Assembly (NCBI RefSeq): GCF_032854445.1
Contig: NC_088304.1
Location: forward strand, 31,567,732-31,631,731
Origin: Liolophura sinensis
Lineage: Eukaryota > Mollusca > Polyplacophora > Chitonida > Chitonidae
Length of the DNA stretch: 64,000 nt
Direction of reading: 5' to 3'
Both the position numbers and the translations under genes were made by a program. Positions 20,601 through 31,468 of this stretch are shown in pieces (position 1 is the stretch's first letter; each line of letters begins with the position of its first letter). The notes beneath the pieces were generated by a model. The model searched no databases. It saw only the letters and a program-made list of their open reading frames with translations, and was not told the DNA's origin.

Positions 20601-23018
20601 TGTGTAGCCAAGTCTACGTTCAGCCTTGTTGATGTAATCCAGGGTGAATGTTCAGCCTTGTCTGTGTAATCCATGGCCAATGTTCAGCCTTGTCTGTGTA
20701 ACCAAGGGTCAATGTTCAGCCTTGTCTGTCTAACCCATGATCAATGTTCAGCCTTGTTTGTGTAACCCATGGTCAATGTTCAGCCTTGTGTGTGTAACCC
20801 ATGGTCAATGTTCAGCCTTGTCTGTGTAACCCAGGGTCAATGTGTAGCCTTGTCTGTCTAACCCATGGTCAATGTTCAGCCTTGTTTGTGTAACCAAGGG
20901 TCAATGTTCAGCCTTGTGTGTGTAACCCAGGGTCAATGTTCAGCCTTGTCTGTGTAACCCATGGTCAATGTTCAGCCTTGTCTGTGTAACCCAGGGTCAA
21001 TGTGTAGCCTTGTCTGTCTAACCCATGGTCAATGTTCAGCCTTGTCTGTGTAACCAAGGGTCAATGTTCAGCCTTGTGTGTGTAACCCATGGTCAATGTT
21101 CAGCCTTGTCTGTGTAACCCAGGGTCAATGAGTAGCCTTGTCTGTGTAACCCATGGTCAATGTTCAGCCTTGTCTGTGTAACCCAGGGTCAATGTGTAGC
21201 CTTGTCTGTGTAGCCAAGGGTGTAACCCAGGGTCAATGTTCAGCCTAGTTTCTGCAACCCATGGTCTACGTTCAGCGTTGTCGGTGTAATCCAAGGTGAA
21301 TGTTCAGCCTTGTCTGTGTAATCCATGGCCAATGTTCAGCCTTGTCTGTGTAACCCAGGGTCAATGTTCAGCCTTGTCTGTGTAACCCAGGGTCAATGTG
21401 TAGCCTTGTCTGTCTAACCCATGGTCAATGTTCAGCCTTGTTTGTGTAACCCAGGGTCAATGTTCAGCCTTGTGTGTGTAACCCATGGTCAATGTTCAGC
21501 CTTGTCTGTGTAACCCAGGGTCAATGTGTAGCCTTGTCTGTGTAACCCAGGGTCAATGTTCAGCCTTGTCTGTGTAACCCTTGGTCAATGTGTAGCCTTG
21601 TCTGTGTAACCCAGGGTCAATGTGTAGCCTTGTCTGTGTAACAAATGGTCAATGTTCAGCCTTGTCTGTCTAACCCATGGTCAATGTTCAGCCATGTCTG
21701 TGTAGCCAAGGGTGTAACCCAGGGTCAATGTTCAGCCTAGTTTCTGTAACCCATGGTCAATGTTCAGCCTTGTCTGTGTAACCCATGGTCAATGTTCAGC
21801 CTTGTCTGTGTAAACCATGGTCAATGTCAGCCTTGTCTGTGTAACCCATGGTCAATGTTCAGCCATGTCTGTGTAGCCAAGGGTGTAACCCAGGGTCAAT
21901 GTTCAGCCTTGTCTGTGTAACCCATGATCAATGTTCAGCCTGGTCTGTGTAACCCAGGATCAATGTTCACCCTCGTCTGTGTAAATCATTGCCAATGTTC
22001 AGCCTCATCTGTGTAAATCATCGCCAATGTTCAGCCTCATCTGTTTAAATCATCGCCAATGTTCAGCCTTGTCTGTGTAACCCATGGTCAATGTTCAGCC
22101 TTGTCTGTGTAACCCATGGTCAATGTTTGGCCTTGTCTGTGTAACCCAGGGTCAATGTTCAGCCTTGTCTGTGTAAACCATGGTCAATGTTCAGCCTTGT
22201 CTGTGTAACCCTTGGTCAATGTGTAGCCTCATCTGTGTAACCCATGATCAATGTTCAGCCTGGTCTGTGTAACCCAGGATCAATGTTCACCCTCGTCTGT
22301 GTAAATCATCGCCAATGTTCAGCCTCATCTGTTTAAATCATCGCCAATGTTCGGCCTCATCTGTTTAAATCATCGCCAATGTTCAGTCTTATCTGTTTAA
22401 ATCATCGCCAATGTTCAGCCTTGTCTGTGTAACCCATGGTCAATGTTCAGCCTTGTCTGTGTAACCCATGGTCAATGTTCAGCCTCGCCTGTGTAACCCA
22501 TGGTAAATGTTCAGCCTCGTTTGTGTAACCCATGGTCAAAGTTCAACCTCACCTGTGTAACCCATGGTCAATGTTCAGCCTCGGCTGTGTAACCCATGGT
22601 CAGAGTTCAGCCTAGTGTCTGTAACCCAGGGTCAATGTTCAGCCTTGTCTGTGTAACCCATGATCAATGTTCAGCCTAGTGTCTGTAACCCATGGTCAAT
22701 GTTCAGCCTTGTCTGTGTAACCCTTGGTCAATGTTCAGCCTTGTCTGTGTAACCCATGGTCAATGTTCAGCCTCGCCTGTGTAACCCATGGTAAATGTTC
22801 AGCCTCGTTTGTGTAACCCATGGTCAAAGTTCAACCTCACCTGTGTAACCCATGGTCAATGTTCAGCCTTGTCTGTGTAACCCATGATCAATGTTCAGCC
22901 TAGTGTCTGTAACCCATGGTCAATGTTCAGCCCCGTCTGTGTCACCCATGGTCAACGTTCAGCCTTGTCTGTGTATTAAAACCATGATCAATGTTGAGCC
23001 TACATGAGCATGTCTGTA
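20601..23018. repeat. 32-bp minisatellite, about 75 copies
   Basis: The unit is CAATGTTCAGCCTTGTCTGT plus GTAACCCAKGGT, for example TTCAGCC at 20651 and 20683. Recurrent variants (AATGTGTAGCC, AAATCATCGCC, CCTCGCCTGT) occur in ordered groups; the AAATCATCGCC group near 21990-22070 recurs near 22305-22410. Nothing else is embedded in the array. Confidence 0.95.
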
Positions 23019-23299
23019 AACAATGCTTAGAAGAGAGCTTGATTAATCCGACTCAACTGAGGTACATATTTCTAATTACCCACAAGATATTAATTCATGT
23101 AACATCCTTTTTGGTTGACAGCTGATACATAAATGTTTTTTTTTGCTGCAAAGATTAAAATCCTAGGCCATTCAAGATGGTGTACCTCTACTTAGTACTT
23201 GTACACTGTAAAAAATGGCTAGGTATCCCATGAATGTTTCTAGTACTGTTCTATCCCATATTTAATAGTGTAATTTATAACCCTAACCACATTTACATG

Positions 23300-23475
23300 G
23301 TTTATTTATTTCATTGTTGTTGAACTACGCTGTACTCAAGAATGTTTCATTAATACGATGGCGGCCAGCATTATGGTGGCAGGAACTGAAACCGGGCAGA
23401 AACCCACGACCATCCACAGGCTGCTGGCAGACCTTCCCATGTAACTAAGGCCAAAGAGGGAGCCAGCATGTTATC
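23300..23475 (-). mobile_element. SINE-A copy, head missing
   Basis: The plus strand reads TTTATTTATTTCATTGTTGT, TACGCTGTACTCAAGAATGT, CGATGGCGGCCAGCATTATG, CACAGGCTGCTGGCAGACCT and GAGGGAGCCAGCATG. This is tail and body in reverse orientation, ending before the tRNA-like head. Confidence 0.85.
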
Positions 23476-23592
23476 TTTGCAACTGAACTAACTTCCAACA
23501 AGGATTTTGTCAGTTACAGCCAACACTGTGGCGTATGACATGTACATGTGCCTATTTGTTTGACAAGCTTGATCCAAAAAGACTGCACACCC

Positions 23593-23812
23593 CCCACATG
23601 GATAGCATGTCAGCACGGCACAATGACAAAGGAGCCTCTGACCAATGATGTCGCAGTGAGTTCAAGTCCAGCTCATGCTGGCTTCCTCTCCAGTTGTAAG
23701 TGGGAAGGTCTGCCAGCAACCTGAAGATGGTTGTGGGTTTCCCCATGGATTAGGCACCAAAATGCTGGACGCCATTGCATAAGTGAAATATTCTTGAAAA
23801 ATGGCGTAATAT
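23593..23812 (+). mobile_element. SINE-A copy
   Basis: The copy contains GGAGCCTCTGACCAATGATG, GTGAGTTCAAGTCCAGCTCA (B-box), GGCTTCCTCTCCAGTTGTAA, GGTCTGCCAGCAACCTGAAG and a tail GCATAAGTGAAATATTCTTG. The A-box part of the head is eroded (ATAGCATGTCAGCACGGCAC). It lies about 120 bp from, and in opposite orientation to, the copy at 23300-23475. Confidence 0.85.
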
Positions 23813-24299
23813 ATATATGAAATCACTGCACATGGGTATTTTAATAGGGTATGCCAGATTGGAAACATGATGGCGTAGGTAGTAGTAATTTAAAACAACA
23901 TGTAAATGGTCTGGTCCATGTTTTTTTTCCATCATACTCAGAGAAATAAATAATTTTCCATCCATACTCATTATACTGGTATTCTAGAACTGTTGAAAAG
24001 ATAATTAGAAGTGGCATTTCTAAAAACAGTAGTAGTAATACATTTCAGGGGCAGGGTCATCCGGCTAAATTTTAAAAAAAGAAAATCGTGAAGTTTAAAT
24101 TTCATTTGGCATTTCATCAGCCTTATATAATAAGAGACATTATCGGTATGAGGATAATTTGGGCAAGCTTTTATTACCAATCAGTAAGTACCACATTTCC
24201 TCTATGATGAAGCACAATCAGGTTGAAGGGCGGCATCATCGCCTAACAATTAGTGCGTTGTGAATTGAGCTAATCACACTAACAATAGCTGTTAAGCAA
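23813..24299. other. Unassigned sequence
   Basis: AT-rich. The open frames 23750-23971 and 23971-24180 (minus) overlap SINE tail or AT-rich DNA and have no recognised domain. Confidence 0.5.
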
Positions 24300-24560
24300 G
24301 GTTTTCATTGATCTTCAATCAATCCAGCATGGTGTTGTCAGCATACGACGTAGCATTTAGCCGCGACTTGAGAGGTGGGGCTGACGGTTGACAATGTAAT
24401 GCATCACGGAAGCAATAAGGTGAAAATGTCAGCCATGTTAGCAGAGAAAGGACAGTCATTTTGAAGAGGTGGTCCGTACAGGCGACAATTTGTCCCCGGG
24501 AATTTCTTGTCCATTCATCTCCCCGGAATGAAAACCCGCCATTCACCTGCTCCTTTGGCA
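24300..24560. repeat. Duplicated single-copy-like segment, copy 1
   Basis: This segment aligns with 25530-25725 in the same orientation. Shared blocks include AATAAGGTGAAAATGTCAGC against CATTAAGGTGAAAATGTCAG, CACAATTTGTC-like and TTCTTG...CATT blocks, and GTGAAACCTGC-like ends. It is not a recognised SINE and is relatively GC-rich for the window. Confidence 0.6.
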
Positions 24561-25529
24561 GACGGACAGGATAGGTCATGTGACCGGCTCGTGTTCATTA
24601 CAGCTAATCTCTGACATCTGAGTGCACAATAATGGCCAGTGATTTATTTTTCCTGCTCATTGGCTCCATTTGTCCCAAAGTTCCGCAATGCCGCTGATTT
24701 GTTGTCACGGACAAGATCTCGTGGACGTGGAACAATTAGTCTGCAGTCTCTGCCGCGGGCGCCACTTCGAGTCTGCTTTTTCGTGGTTGATCTACTCTAT
24801 TGGTGACTCGAACATAATATCACCCACCCAACCTGGTCAATTTTCGCCCGCTTGTCGCTAACCATTGTGAAGTAATTGGATTGATCGTGCAACTGGCACT
24901 AAGAGATTGTCTGGTTAGAATACACATACAATCTGGGATACCTAGTTAAGCTGTAGATCAAGTAATATACCAGCTCATTATCATGGACAATTAACTTATT
25001 GGATAGGTACAAGGGCTTTTGAATACACTGTGTGTGTACAGGAGCTATTGGTTACTTACAAGTTGGTTTATAATCAATTTTTACCAAACATAATTATATT
25101 GAAGGACACTGCATGGATTTCCTCTGTCTTCAATCTTTAAGGAAAAAAACAGTGACAAATGCAACCTATTTTTGGGCTACACCTGTTTTAATTCGTGCTT
25201 TACGGGCGTGCGGACTCGCCCAAAAAAAATCCAAAACAGAATAAAAATAAAACTGAAAAGCCATCTTTTTATTTTACCCCTGCGATTAAACTTTTCATGA
25301 TTTCCCTGTGTTTCTAGGCTTTCTGATCATGTAAATATGTCTTCAACAGGAAATCTTGCCAGGACAGTCCAAATTTTTCAAACTTTTATTTCTATACCCT
25401 CTGCTGACATTGAAAAAAAAAACATGTATTTTGCTCATAATACAGCAATTAAAATTGGTGTGGCTTTATTTACACCAATTTCAATGACAAACTGGATGTG
25501 ATACATGTCAATTTATCCACCATGTTATA
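24561..25529. other. Unassigned sequence, partly GC-richer
   Basis: The part at 24590-24860 has balanced composition and CpG sites and reads like a possible conserved non-coding element or undetected exon, but no reading frame shows a domain. The part at 24870-25529 is AT-rich with no recognised feature. Confidence 0.4.
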
Positions 25530-25725
25530 CAGCCACATGATGCAGAATTTGGTCGTGGCTTGGAGGAGGGCTGTCTACACGTATGTCGTATGCATCAACG
25601 AAGCATTAAGGTGAAAATGTCAGCAGAGAATGAGTCGCCTTAGAGGATTGATCACAATTTGTCATTGGGTAAATTCTTGCCTATTTTCATTTCCCGAGTG
25701 AAACCTGCTATATACCTGGAGTAGG
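25530..25725. repeat. Duplicated single-copy-like segment, copy 2
   Basis: This is the diverged partner of 24300-24560. It carries GCATCAACGAAGCATTAAGG, TGAAAATGTCAGCAGAGAAT, CACAATTTGTCATTGGGTAA and TTCCCGAGTGAAACCTGC in the same order as copy 1. The cores of the copies are about 1.2 kb apart. Confidence 0.6.
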
Positions 25726-26052
25726 TTTAATAACTGGATGTACGTTGGGCAGAAGTACGTAAGGATACTGATAAGATCTGATTTATGTCACATTTTTAAA
25801 ACAGAAAACTACAGCACTTTTGACAGAGTAATTTCGTCAAATGCTTTCAAGGGCACACAGCTGTATTTAAACATGTACCTAAAGCATGTGTGTATTATTC
25901 CCATATAATACTAATAACATTAATATAATAATAATATTGTCAAACTTTTACGTACTGTTACACTAATAAGTCTGCCATTAATATAAAACTTATGGATCCA
26001 AGCTCTGCAAATTAAGGGTGAAAATCTAAAATCAAAGCTGTTTCCCATTACA
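25726..26052. other. AT-rich unassigned sequence
   Basis: It contains a short ATAATA-rich run near 25905-25935. No gene was recognised. Confidence 0.5.
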
Positions 26053-26290
26053 GTTATTTATTTCTTTGATTGGTGTTTTATGCTGTACTCAAGAATATTT
26101 CACTTATACAACGGCAACCAACATTATGGTAGGAGGAAAAAGGGCAGAGCCTGGGGGAAACTCACAACCATACGCAAGTTGCTGACAGACCTTCCCATGT
26201 ACAACCCGAGAGGGAGCCAGCATGACCGCATTGATGAGAGGCTCCTAGGTCATGTAGCATCCCAAAGCTTCCGGTGCCTAGGTGGCCCCT
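26053..26290 (-). mobile_element. SINE-A copy with diverged head
   Basis: The plus strand reads AGTTATTTATTTCTTTGATT, GTACTCAAGAATATTTCACT, ATTATGGTAGGAGGAAAAAG, GACAGACCTTCCCATGTACA, GAGAGGGAGCCAGCATGACC and GATGAGAGGCTCCTAGGTCA, ending in CTAGGTGGCCCC. The B-box part is deleted between CATGACC and GCATTGATG. Confidence 0.85.
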
Positions 26291-26694
26291 ACACCCTAAC
26301 CTTCTGTGCTGGCAAGGTCGACCAATGGCCTACCACTTTCAAACTGCTTCCGACAGAGGGTAGGCCCCACACTCCAATTCATGGATACATCATCAATGAA
26401 ATTTCACATGCTGCATGAAACATCATCACACAATCCTGTATATATCTACATTACTTTCACTATCACAATCCTGTTATCAATATTACATTTCTTATTCATA
26501 CATTTCTGTTCACATCAATATTACAGGTCTTATTACAATCCGGTTTCTATCAACAAGTACACATCTTATTACAATCCTGTTATCAGTATTGCATTGCTGG
26601 GTAGCACTGATCCACAACTTTTTGTATCGCTAAGAACATAAAAATACAAATACATAAATATATAATTCCGTTCTGAGGAATATGGAGAGGTTGC
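26291..26694. other. Unassigned sequence with irregular short repeats
   Basis: Loose repeats of CAATCCTGTTATCAATATTA and CATTTCTTATT lie at about 26431-26592. The open frames here (26306-26641, 26415-26633) are low complexity and not called. Confidence 0.45.
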
Positions 26695-26885
26695 AAATAC
26701 CCTAAATGATCATCTTTTCCTAATTTTGAGAGTTTGATTGATTTTAGAAAGGTGTTTTGGGGTTCGCTTCCAACACGGGATGATATTCTACTGGAAAATT
26801 GTGATTTTCAGCACCAAAAATTATATTTTGTGACATATTTACTTGCCTCTAAAAATGCACTTTTGTGGACAAAACTTGAGGTCAT
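26695..26885 (+). repeat. Interspersed repeat family D copy
   Basis: This shares ordered blocks with 40745-40975 and with the split copy 43690-44240: GAGAGTTTGATTGATTTTAG, AAAGGTGTTTTGGGG, GGGATGATATTCTACTGGAA, TTTCAGCACCAAAAATTATA and GCCTCTAAAAATGCACTTTT. It is an old repeat of unknown class without coding capacity. Confidence 0.7.
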
Positions 26886-27851
26886 AATTCTTAATTTCCC
26901 TCCAAAATATTACAAAATGTATAAAGATAAATGTATTATAAGCTATAGAAGGCAAAACATTATGTGCACTAAATTTCCTTGAAGTCCACACATAACTTTA
27001 CCCAAACAGTCGTTGGCAAAAACACAACTTCTTGCGGCAGTGGTAAGGAGAGCTGGCATACATACAATGCATGATTACAAAATGGGCTGTCATTGGTAAA
27101 AAAAATTCACGACTGTTGTGCCCCCAAAAAAAGCAATCAAATTATAAACACAACACAAGAAAAGTACAAAAAAAGAGAAGATGAAATGTTCTGGGGGTAA
27201 AAGGAATGATTTGTGCTATGCATGCAGTCCAGCCATTATCTCTAATATAAAGAGCGTTCCCCCTTCCCCTCAGGTGTCAGTTCTTCGGCTTTATTTCCCT
27301 CTCGCCTCTGCATTTCCTGTGGCTCTCACACGTGCTGGTCCTCCCAGTGTGTGATGAGAATCCAACCCGTATTGTCAGGTTAATTATTTAGAGACCCAAG
27401 CACTCTTGTCAACAGGCTGTTTTCTCAGCCACATGAGTAGGAGCCAGCTTGTGTTTCCTCCGTGTCGAGCTGCGGAACGTCATTACGCAAATACATCTCT
27501 TGAGTGTTTATGGATATTCCGCAGGGCCGACAAAGCTCTGCGGACATCATCAGAATGACGAACCAAGACGACAACAGCAGCTCCAAGATGTCTCCATATC
27601 AATAACCAGGCTGGCAACAACTACCACTCTTCTTCCACAGATAATTAAATGTTTGGCCAATACATCAGCGATCGCTGAGCTATTTTACACTTTGGCGCGT
27701 CAGTTTATCTATTTGTTAACATCAACCCCATTTTCTCGCAATGATCAGTGTACATGGACAAAAGGGAAGTCATGCTGACAGCTTTTGTCAGATGTCTTTC
27801 ATGTAATTCATGGGCAGGGTTGTCATAACATCACATCATAAACACTACTCT
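26886..27851. other. Unassigned sequence with a balanced-composition block
   Basis: The part at 27240-27780 is less AT-rich and contains several CpG sites. It includes an open frame (27449-27778) without recognised domain or codon signature. It is a candidate conserved non-coding element rather than a supported gene. Confidence 0.4.
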
Positions 27852-27956
27852 GATTTATTTATTTATCTGATTGGTGTTTTACGCCGTACTCAACAATACT
27901 TCACTTACACGACAAACGGCCAGCATAATGGTGGGAGGAAACCGGGCAGAGAAAAA
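27852..27956 (-). mobile_element. SINE-A 3' fragment
   Basis: The plus strand shows ATTTATTTATTTATCTGATT, GGTGTTTTACGCCGTACTCA, ACGGCCAGCATAATGGTGGG and AGGAAACCGGGCAGAG. Homology then stops, so only the tail third is present, consistent with 5' truncation. Confidence 0.85.
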
Positions 27957-28736
27957 CCCTATTCTGCAGGGCTTCTATGAAGTGGTAGAAACATCAAATT
28001 GATGCTTATGCAACATTTCCACAAGAAATATCTTCAGAAGAATGGAGATATAAAGTTTGTTAAGCTCAGTGTGTATTTTGGTGCTGCCATTCCTGATCTG
28101 CGAATGTAATTTCATTATCAAGACTGCAAAAGATAATTGCATATCTGACCGAGTCCACCAACAGACTTAGCATAATGTTAAAACATAAAACACTTAGTTA
28201 AATAAACTGAGAAGTCACATAGGTGACATCTGTTATCTCCAGGAGAAGTGTAGAAATATCAGAACACATCTAATATTCTTGTCTCCTGACCACTTCAGGT
28301 CGACTGATGACTGCATGACCTCTCAGACTTATCAGGGTACACGTCTTAATATTTTCACCAGAACATTCTAAATGTGACATGTTTCATTTATTTAAGATGC
28401 TACTTCAGTTCAAAGAGACGCCAGGTTTGAGATATTAAACTGATGGAAGGGTACCCTATGGAATACGGCTAGCACCACGGTTCAAAACAATTTACGCTGA
28501 ATAACGCTATTTAACCCCTATAAGTGAAGAGTCCAGACAAACAAAGACTTCCGCAGTTTCCGAAAAATTTTCCTGATGTGACGTCAAAATATTCCTTATG
28601 TGATGATGAATCAGGCTGATATGTACGTGCTTTTGAAAGTACATCATTTGATGCTATAAGTCAGTGATGGGTGACGTCACACCAGGCAAAATTGGAGACG
28701 GCAGAAAACTCTTGTTTCTGTATTACCCCCCCTCCC
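27957..28736. other. Unassigned sequence
   Basis: Unique-looking sequence. A short C-run (CCCCCCCTCCCCC) lies near 28726-28738. No gene or mobile element was recognised. Confidence 0.5.
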
Positions 28737-28990
28737 CCAAACTAACAACAACAGCTTTAATAAAATGTGTTTTTTTCCACAGTTTCAGAAAGCAATTTGA
28801 CTATCTTGATCCTTATCACTTAACCTTGCCTTTAAGACATACATGTCTTAACATTAAAGTATCCCCAAACTAACAACAACAGTTTTAACAAAATGTGTTT
28901 TTTTCCACAGTTTCAGAAAGCAATTTGACTATCTTGATCTTTATCATTTAACCTTGCCTTTAAGACATACATGTCTTAACATTAAAGTAT
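28737..28990. repeat. Recent tandem duplication of 127 bp
   Basis: Two nearly identical copies start with CCAAACTAACAACAACAG at 28737 and 28864, differing at only a few positions (GCTTTAATAA against GTTTTAACAA, and CACTTAACC against CATTTAACC). Each contains TTTTTTTCCACAG, which resembles a splice acceptor, but no exon follows. Confidence 0.92.
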
Positions 28991-30694
28991 CACTTTTATG
29001 ACTGAACAGTCAGTTTTAATCGTGGAGGATACACCAGTTCCAGTAATAAACCATGGGAATTTTCTGAGCTCAGATTAACATATATGCAAGAATGGCTTTC
29101 AATTTAATAAATATTCCAGGGACAAAATTGTTATGCACATGTTGAGAAGGTTACACAGGTATATGAGGATTTGAAAGCCAAATAACCTTCTAAACATGTG
29201 AATGATTTGTGATGTCTGAACGTCTGACTAAAAACTGTCACACTTTTAGGCCTGCAACTACATCAGCTATAATTTTATAACAGAAAATATTTTTTATCAC
29301 AAAAGCTAATAACATGCTGACTGTAATTATACCTGCAGGGATAATTACAGGTGTAATATAACTTTTACACTCCACACTGGCTCAAAAACAGCAACTCTTC
29401 TCATGCAAGAATACCTTCAGCTCCTTCTTACAACTCTTCTTACAACAGGATTTAAATATCGGTACAGAATATCTATGACAGACTTTATAGTCCATATTTA
29501 TATTGTTGCGCAATGACAATTAACATTAAAGTGACATTTGCAACACTTACACTTGGCTATACTCACAGAATTCCTTTGAAGTATATTACAGATAATGTGT
29601 TCGGACTTCATATATGAATATAGAGGAACTACAAAATAACTGCCTATTAACATGTGGTTTTAGGGTAGAAGAGAAAAACTACTGATGTCATGAGTTCCCA
29701 CAGCTACCAATATCCAAACCTTAAGATGGAAATATTTGAACATAATAATTTACTATGATTACTAAAAAGTCTAAGACGCCATGACCAACAGATGCCTAGT
29801 ACATCCGGATGTCAATCAGCCGTCGGGCCAAAATATTGCACAAGGCACAAACATAAAAAAAGTACGGACACAAAGAAAGTCTTGTGATCTTGACACTTCA
29901 TTTTCAGGAACCGCTGAACTATGCTTGCCCCTGGCAGACATTACACCAAAAGACGAGTCACATGATTAATACAAAGATGTTGCCAATGGCAACAGTTACC
30001 AGGACAGGGTAATGGCAGCGATCATGATGAGATGTCAAAACAAGCAAATATCCTAGCCGTAGGTACCATCAGAGATCACTGACACCATAAACTGGTCGAC
30101 CACCTGCAGGATATACCATTACAAAAATAAGAAAGCAGAGATATTCTAGCCTACTACAAAAAACCTTTGTTCTTTTGGCTTCTTCTTTTCTGGTTTTTTC
30201 TTATGACAATCAACTGGGATGATGGAACTATGGATCTATGGAGATCGACGGCTAGGGAATGCATAAACATGTGGATAAACATGGCTTGTTTTTATCACCT
30301 GATGTAAATTAAAAAAAATTTACTAAAAATGACTCAGAAATTATGAGGGAACCTTTTTTCAGTCCAAACATTACAGAGGTTAACATTGACTTAGTTATAA
30401 GGTCAGCTCATTAGCCTGTCATGATCAACCAGGTAGCAGTTTTGAACCTTGATCCTGTTTCATGTTTGTGTCCAGCCAAAAGTTTTACATATAAATGAAA
30501 GTTTCTTAGCAATGGGCATGCAACTGTTTATGTGGGTAACCATTTCCCTGTACACAAACAAAGCCTGATAACCATTGTAAAAAAAAATTTTTACTTAGAT
30601 CTGGTAGCAAGGTTACCAAAGAGGTTGCCTTAGGAGACATACGAAGGCAAAACTTCAGCTCAAAAAATACAGCTCAAAAAAAATAAAGTACCGT
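28991..30694. other. Unassigned sequence
   Basis: No gene was recognised. A small perfect hairpin (TGTAATTAT, ten-base loop, ATAATTACA) lies at 29322-29349. The open frame at 29781-29969 has no family features. Confidence 0.5.
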
Positions 30695-31350
30695 ACTGAA
30701 ATCGTAAACTTGGTAATTTACGGTAATTAATATGCACACAGAGCATGGATGATGGAGCAGCCCCCTAGTGTCACTGTGCTCTGTACGCATTTAAAATTTC
30801 ATGTCAATATATGCTGTTGTTTTTGAGACATCACCCCTAACATTTTGTTTTGTGTATACACGATACACTAATTCAGGAATTCTGTCATTTACATTATTTA
30901 ATATGTACACACCGAATCAAAGATAGAATATCACCCTCATGGTGTTGTGCTCTACATATGTACAAACCCTGAGCTCGGTACATGCAGTGCTTTTGAGTGA
31001 GTGACTGCTTGGGGCTTCATATCGTAAATCTTAACAATTTTTCAGCCATATGAAGAAGAAATCCTTACTGTGCATGTAATGTTGCAGATCGGATTTCCAC
31101 TGCTCTTTTATCCAGTGCAGTTTTCCCGCCCGAACCATTATACAGATACGGGTTAACCGGTCGTTGCACTATCACTTTTAAGCTGAACGCCAAGTGAGGA
31201 AATTACAACTTATTCTTTTAAAGTCTTAGGTGTGACCCGACCCAGGATTGACGCTGGATCTATCGCCTCCCGAAGCGGACTTTCTACCAACTATACTATC
31301 CGGGCCGGTCAGTTCTTTTCAAAACATCACCCATTACATTTTGTTTAATA
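30695..31350. repeat. Diverged local duplication split by a SINE
   Basis: Copy 1 (about 30720-30860) carries GTGCTCTGTACGCATTTAAA, then GTTTTTGAGACATCACCCCT and AACATTTTGTTT. Copy 2 (about 30900-31350) carries TTGTGCTCTACATATGTACA, then AGTGCTTTTGAG, is interrupted by SINE-B, and resumes with CTTTTCAAAACATCACCCAT and TACATTTTGTTT. Confidence 0.6.
30995..31309 (-). mobile_element. SINE-B copy, near full length, with imperfect 10-bp target duplication
   Basis: On the minus strand the tRNA-like head is GGATAGTATAGTTGGTAGA (A-box region), then GGTCGGGTCACACCTAAGAC after a B-box-like GCGTCAATCCTG. The plus strand shows CGTTGCACTATCACTTTTAA, GGATTTCCACTGCTCTTTTA and CTTAACAATTTTTCAGCCAT, and the 3' end GAGTGAGTGACTGCTTGGGG. 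It is flanked by CAGTGCTTTT (30985-30994) and CAGTTCTTTT (31310-31319). Confidence 0.85.
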
Positions 31351-31468
31351 TTGTTTACCTGTTATTGATGCCGACGCATAGTTCATATGACATGAAATAT
31401 GTTTACCTGTTATTGATGCCGACTCATAGTTCATATGACATGAACTAGTTCATATGACATGAACTATG
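31351..31468. repeat. Short tandem duplication of about 48 bp
   Basis: GTTTACCTGTTATTGATGCC followed by GACKCATAGTTCATATGACA occurs twice, then a partial third GTTCATATGACATGAACT follows. The ATGACATGAACTAGTTCATA region is partly palindromic. Confidence 0.85.

Noticed and set aside
28737-28990. Exon start after the TTTTTTTCCACAG splice-acceptor-like motif
   Set aside because: The motif is duplicated with the 127-bp unit, and no open frame with domain features follows.
31250-31309. A genuine tRNA gene at the SINE-B head
   Set aside because: A- and B-box-like motifs are present, but the sequence continues into the SINE-B body, recurs at 58.6 kb, and the anticodon arm is not a clean fold.
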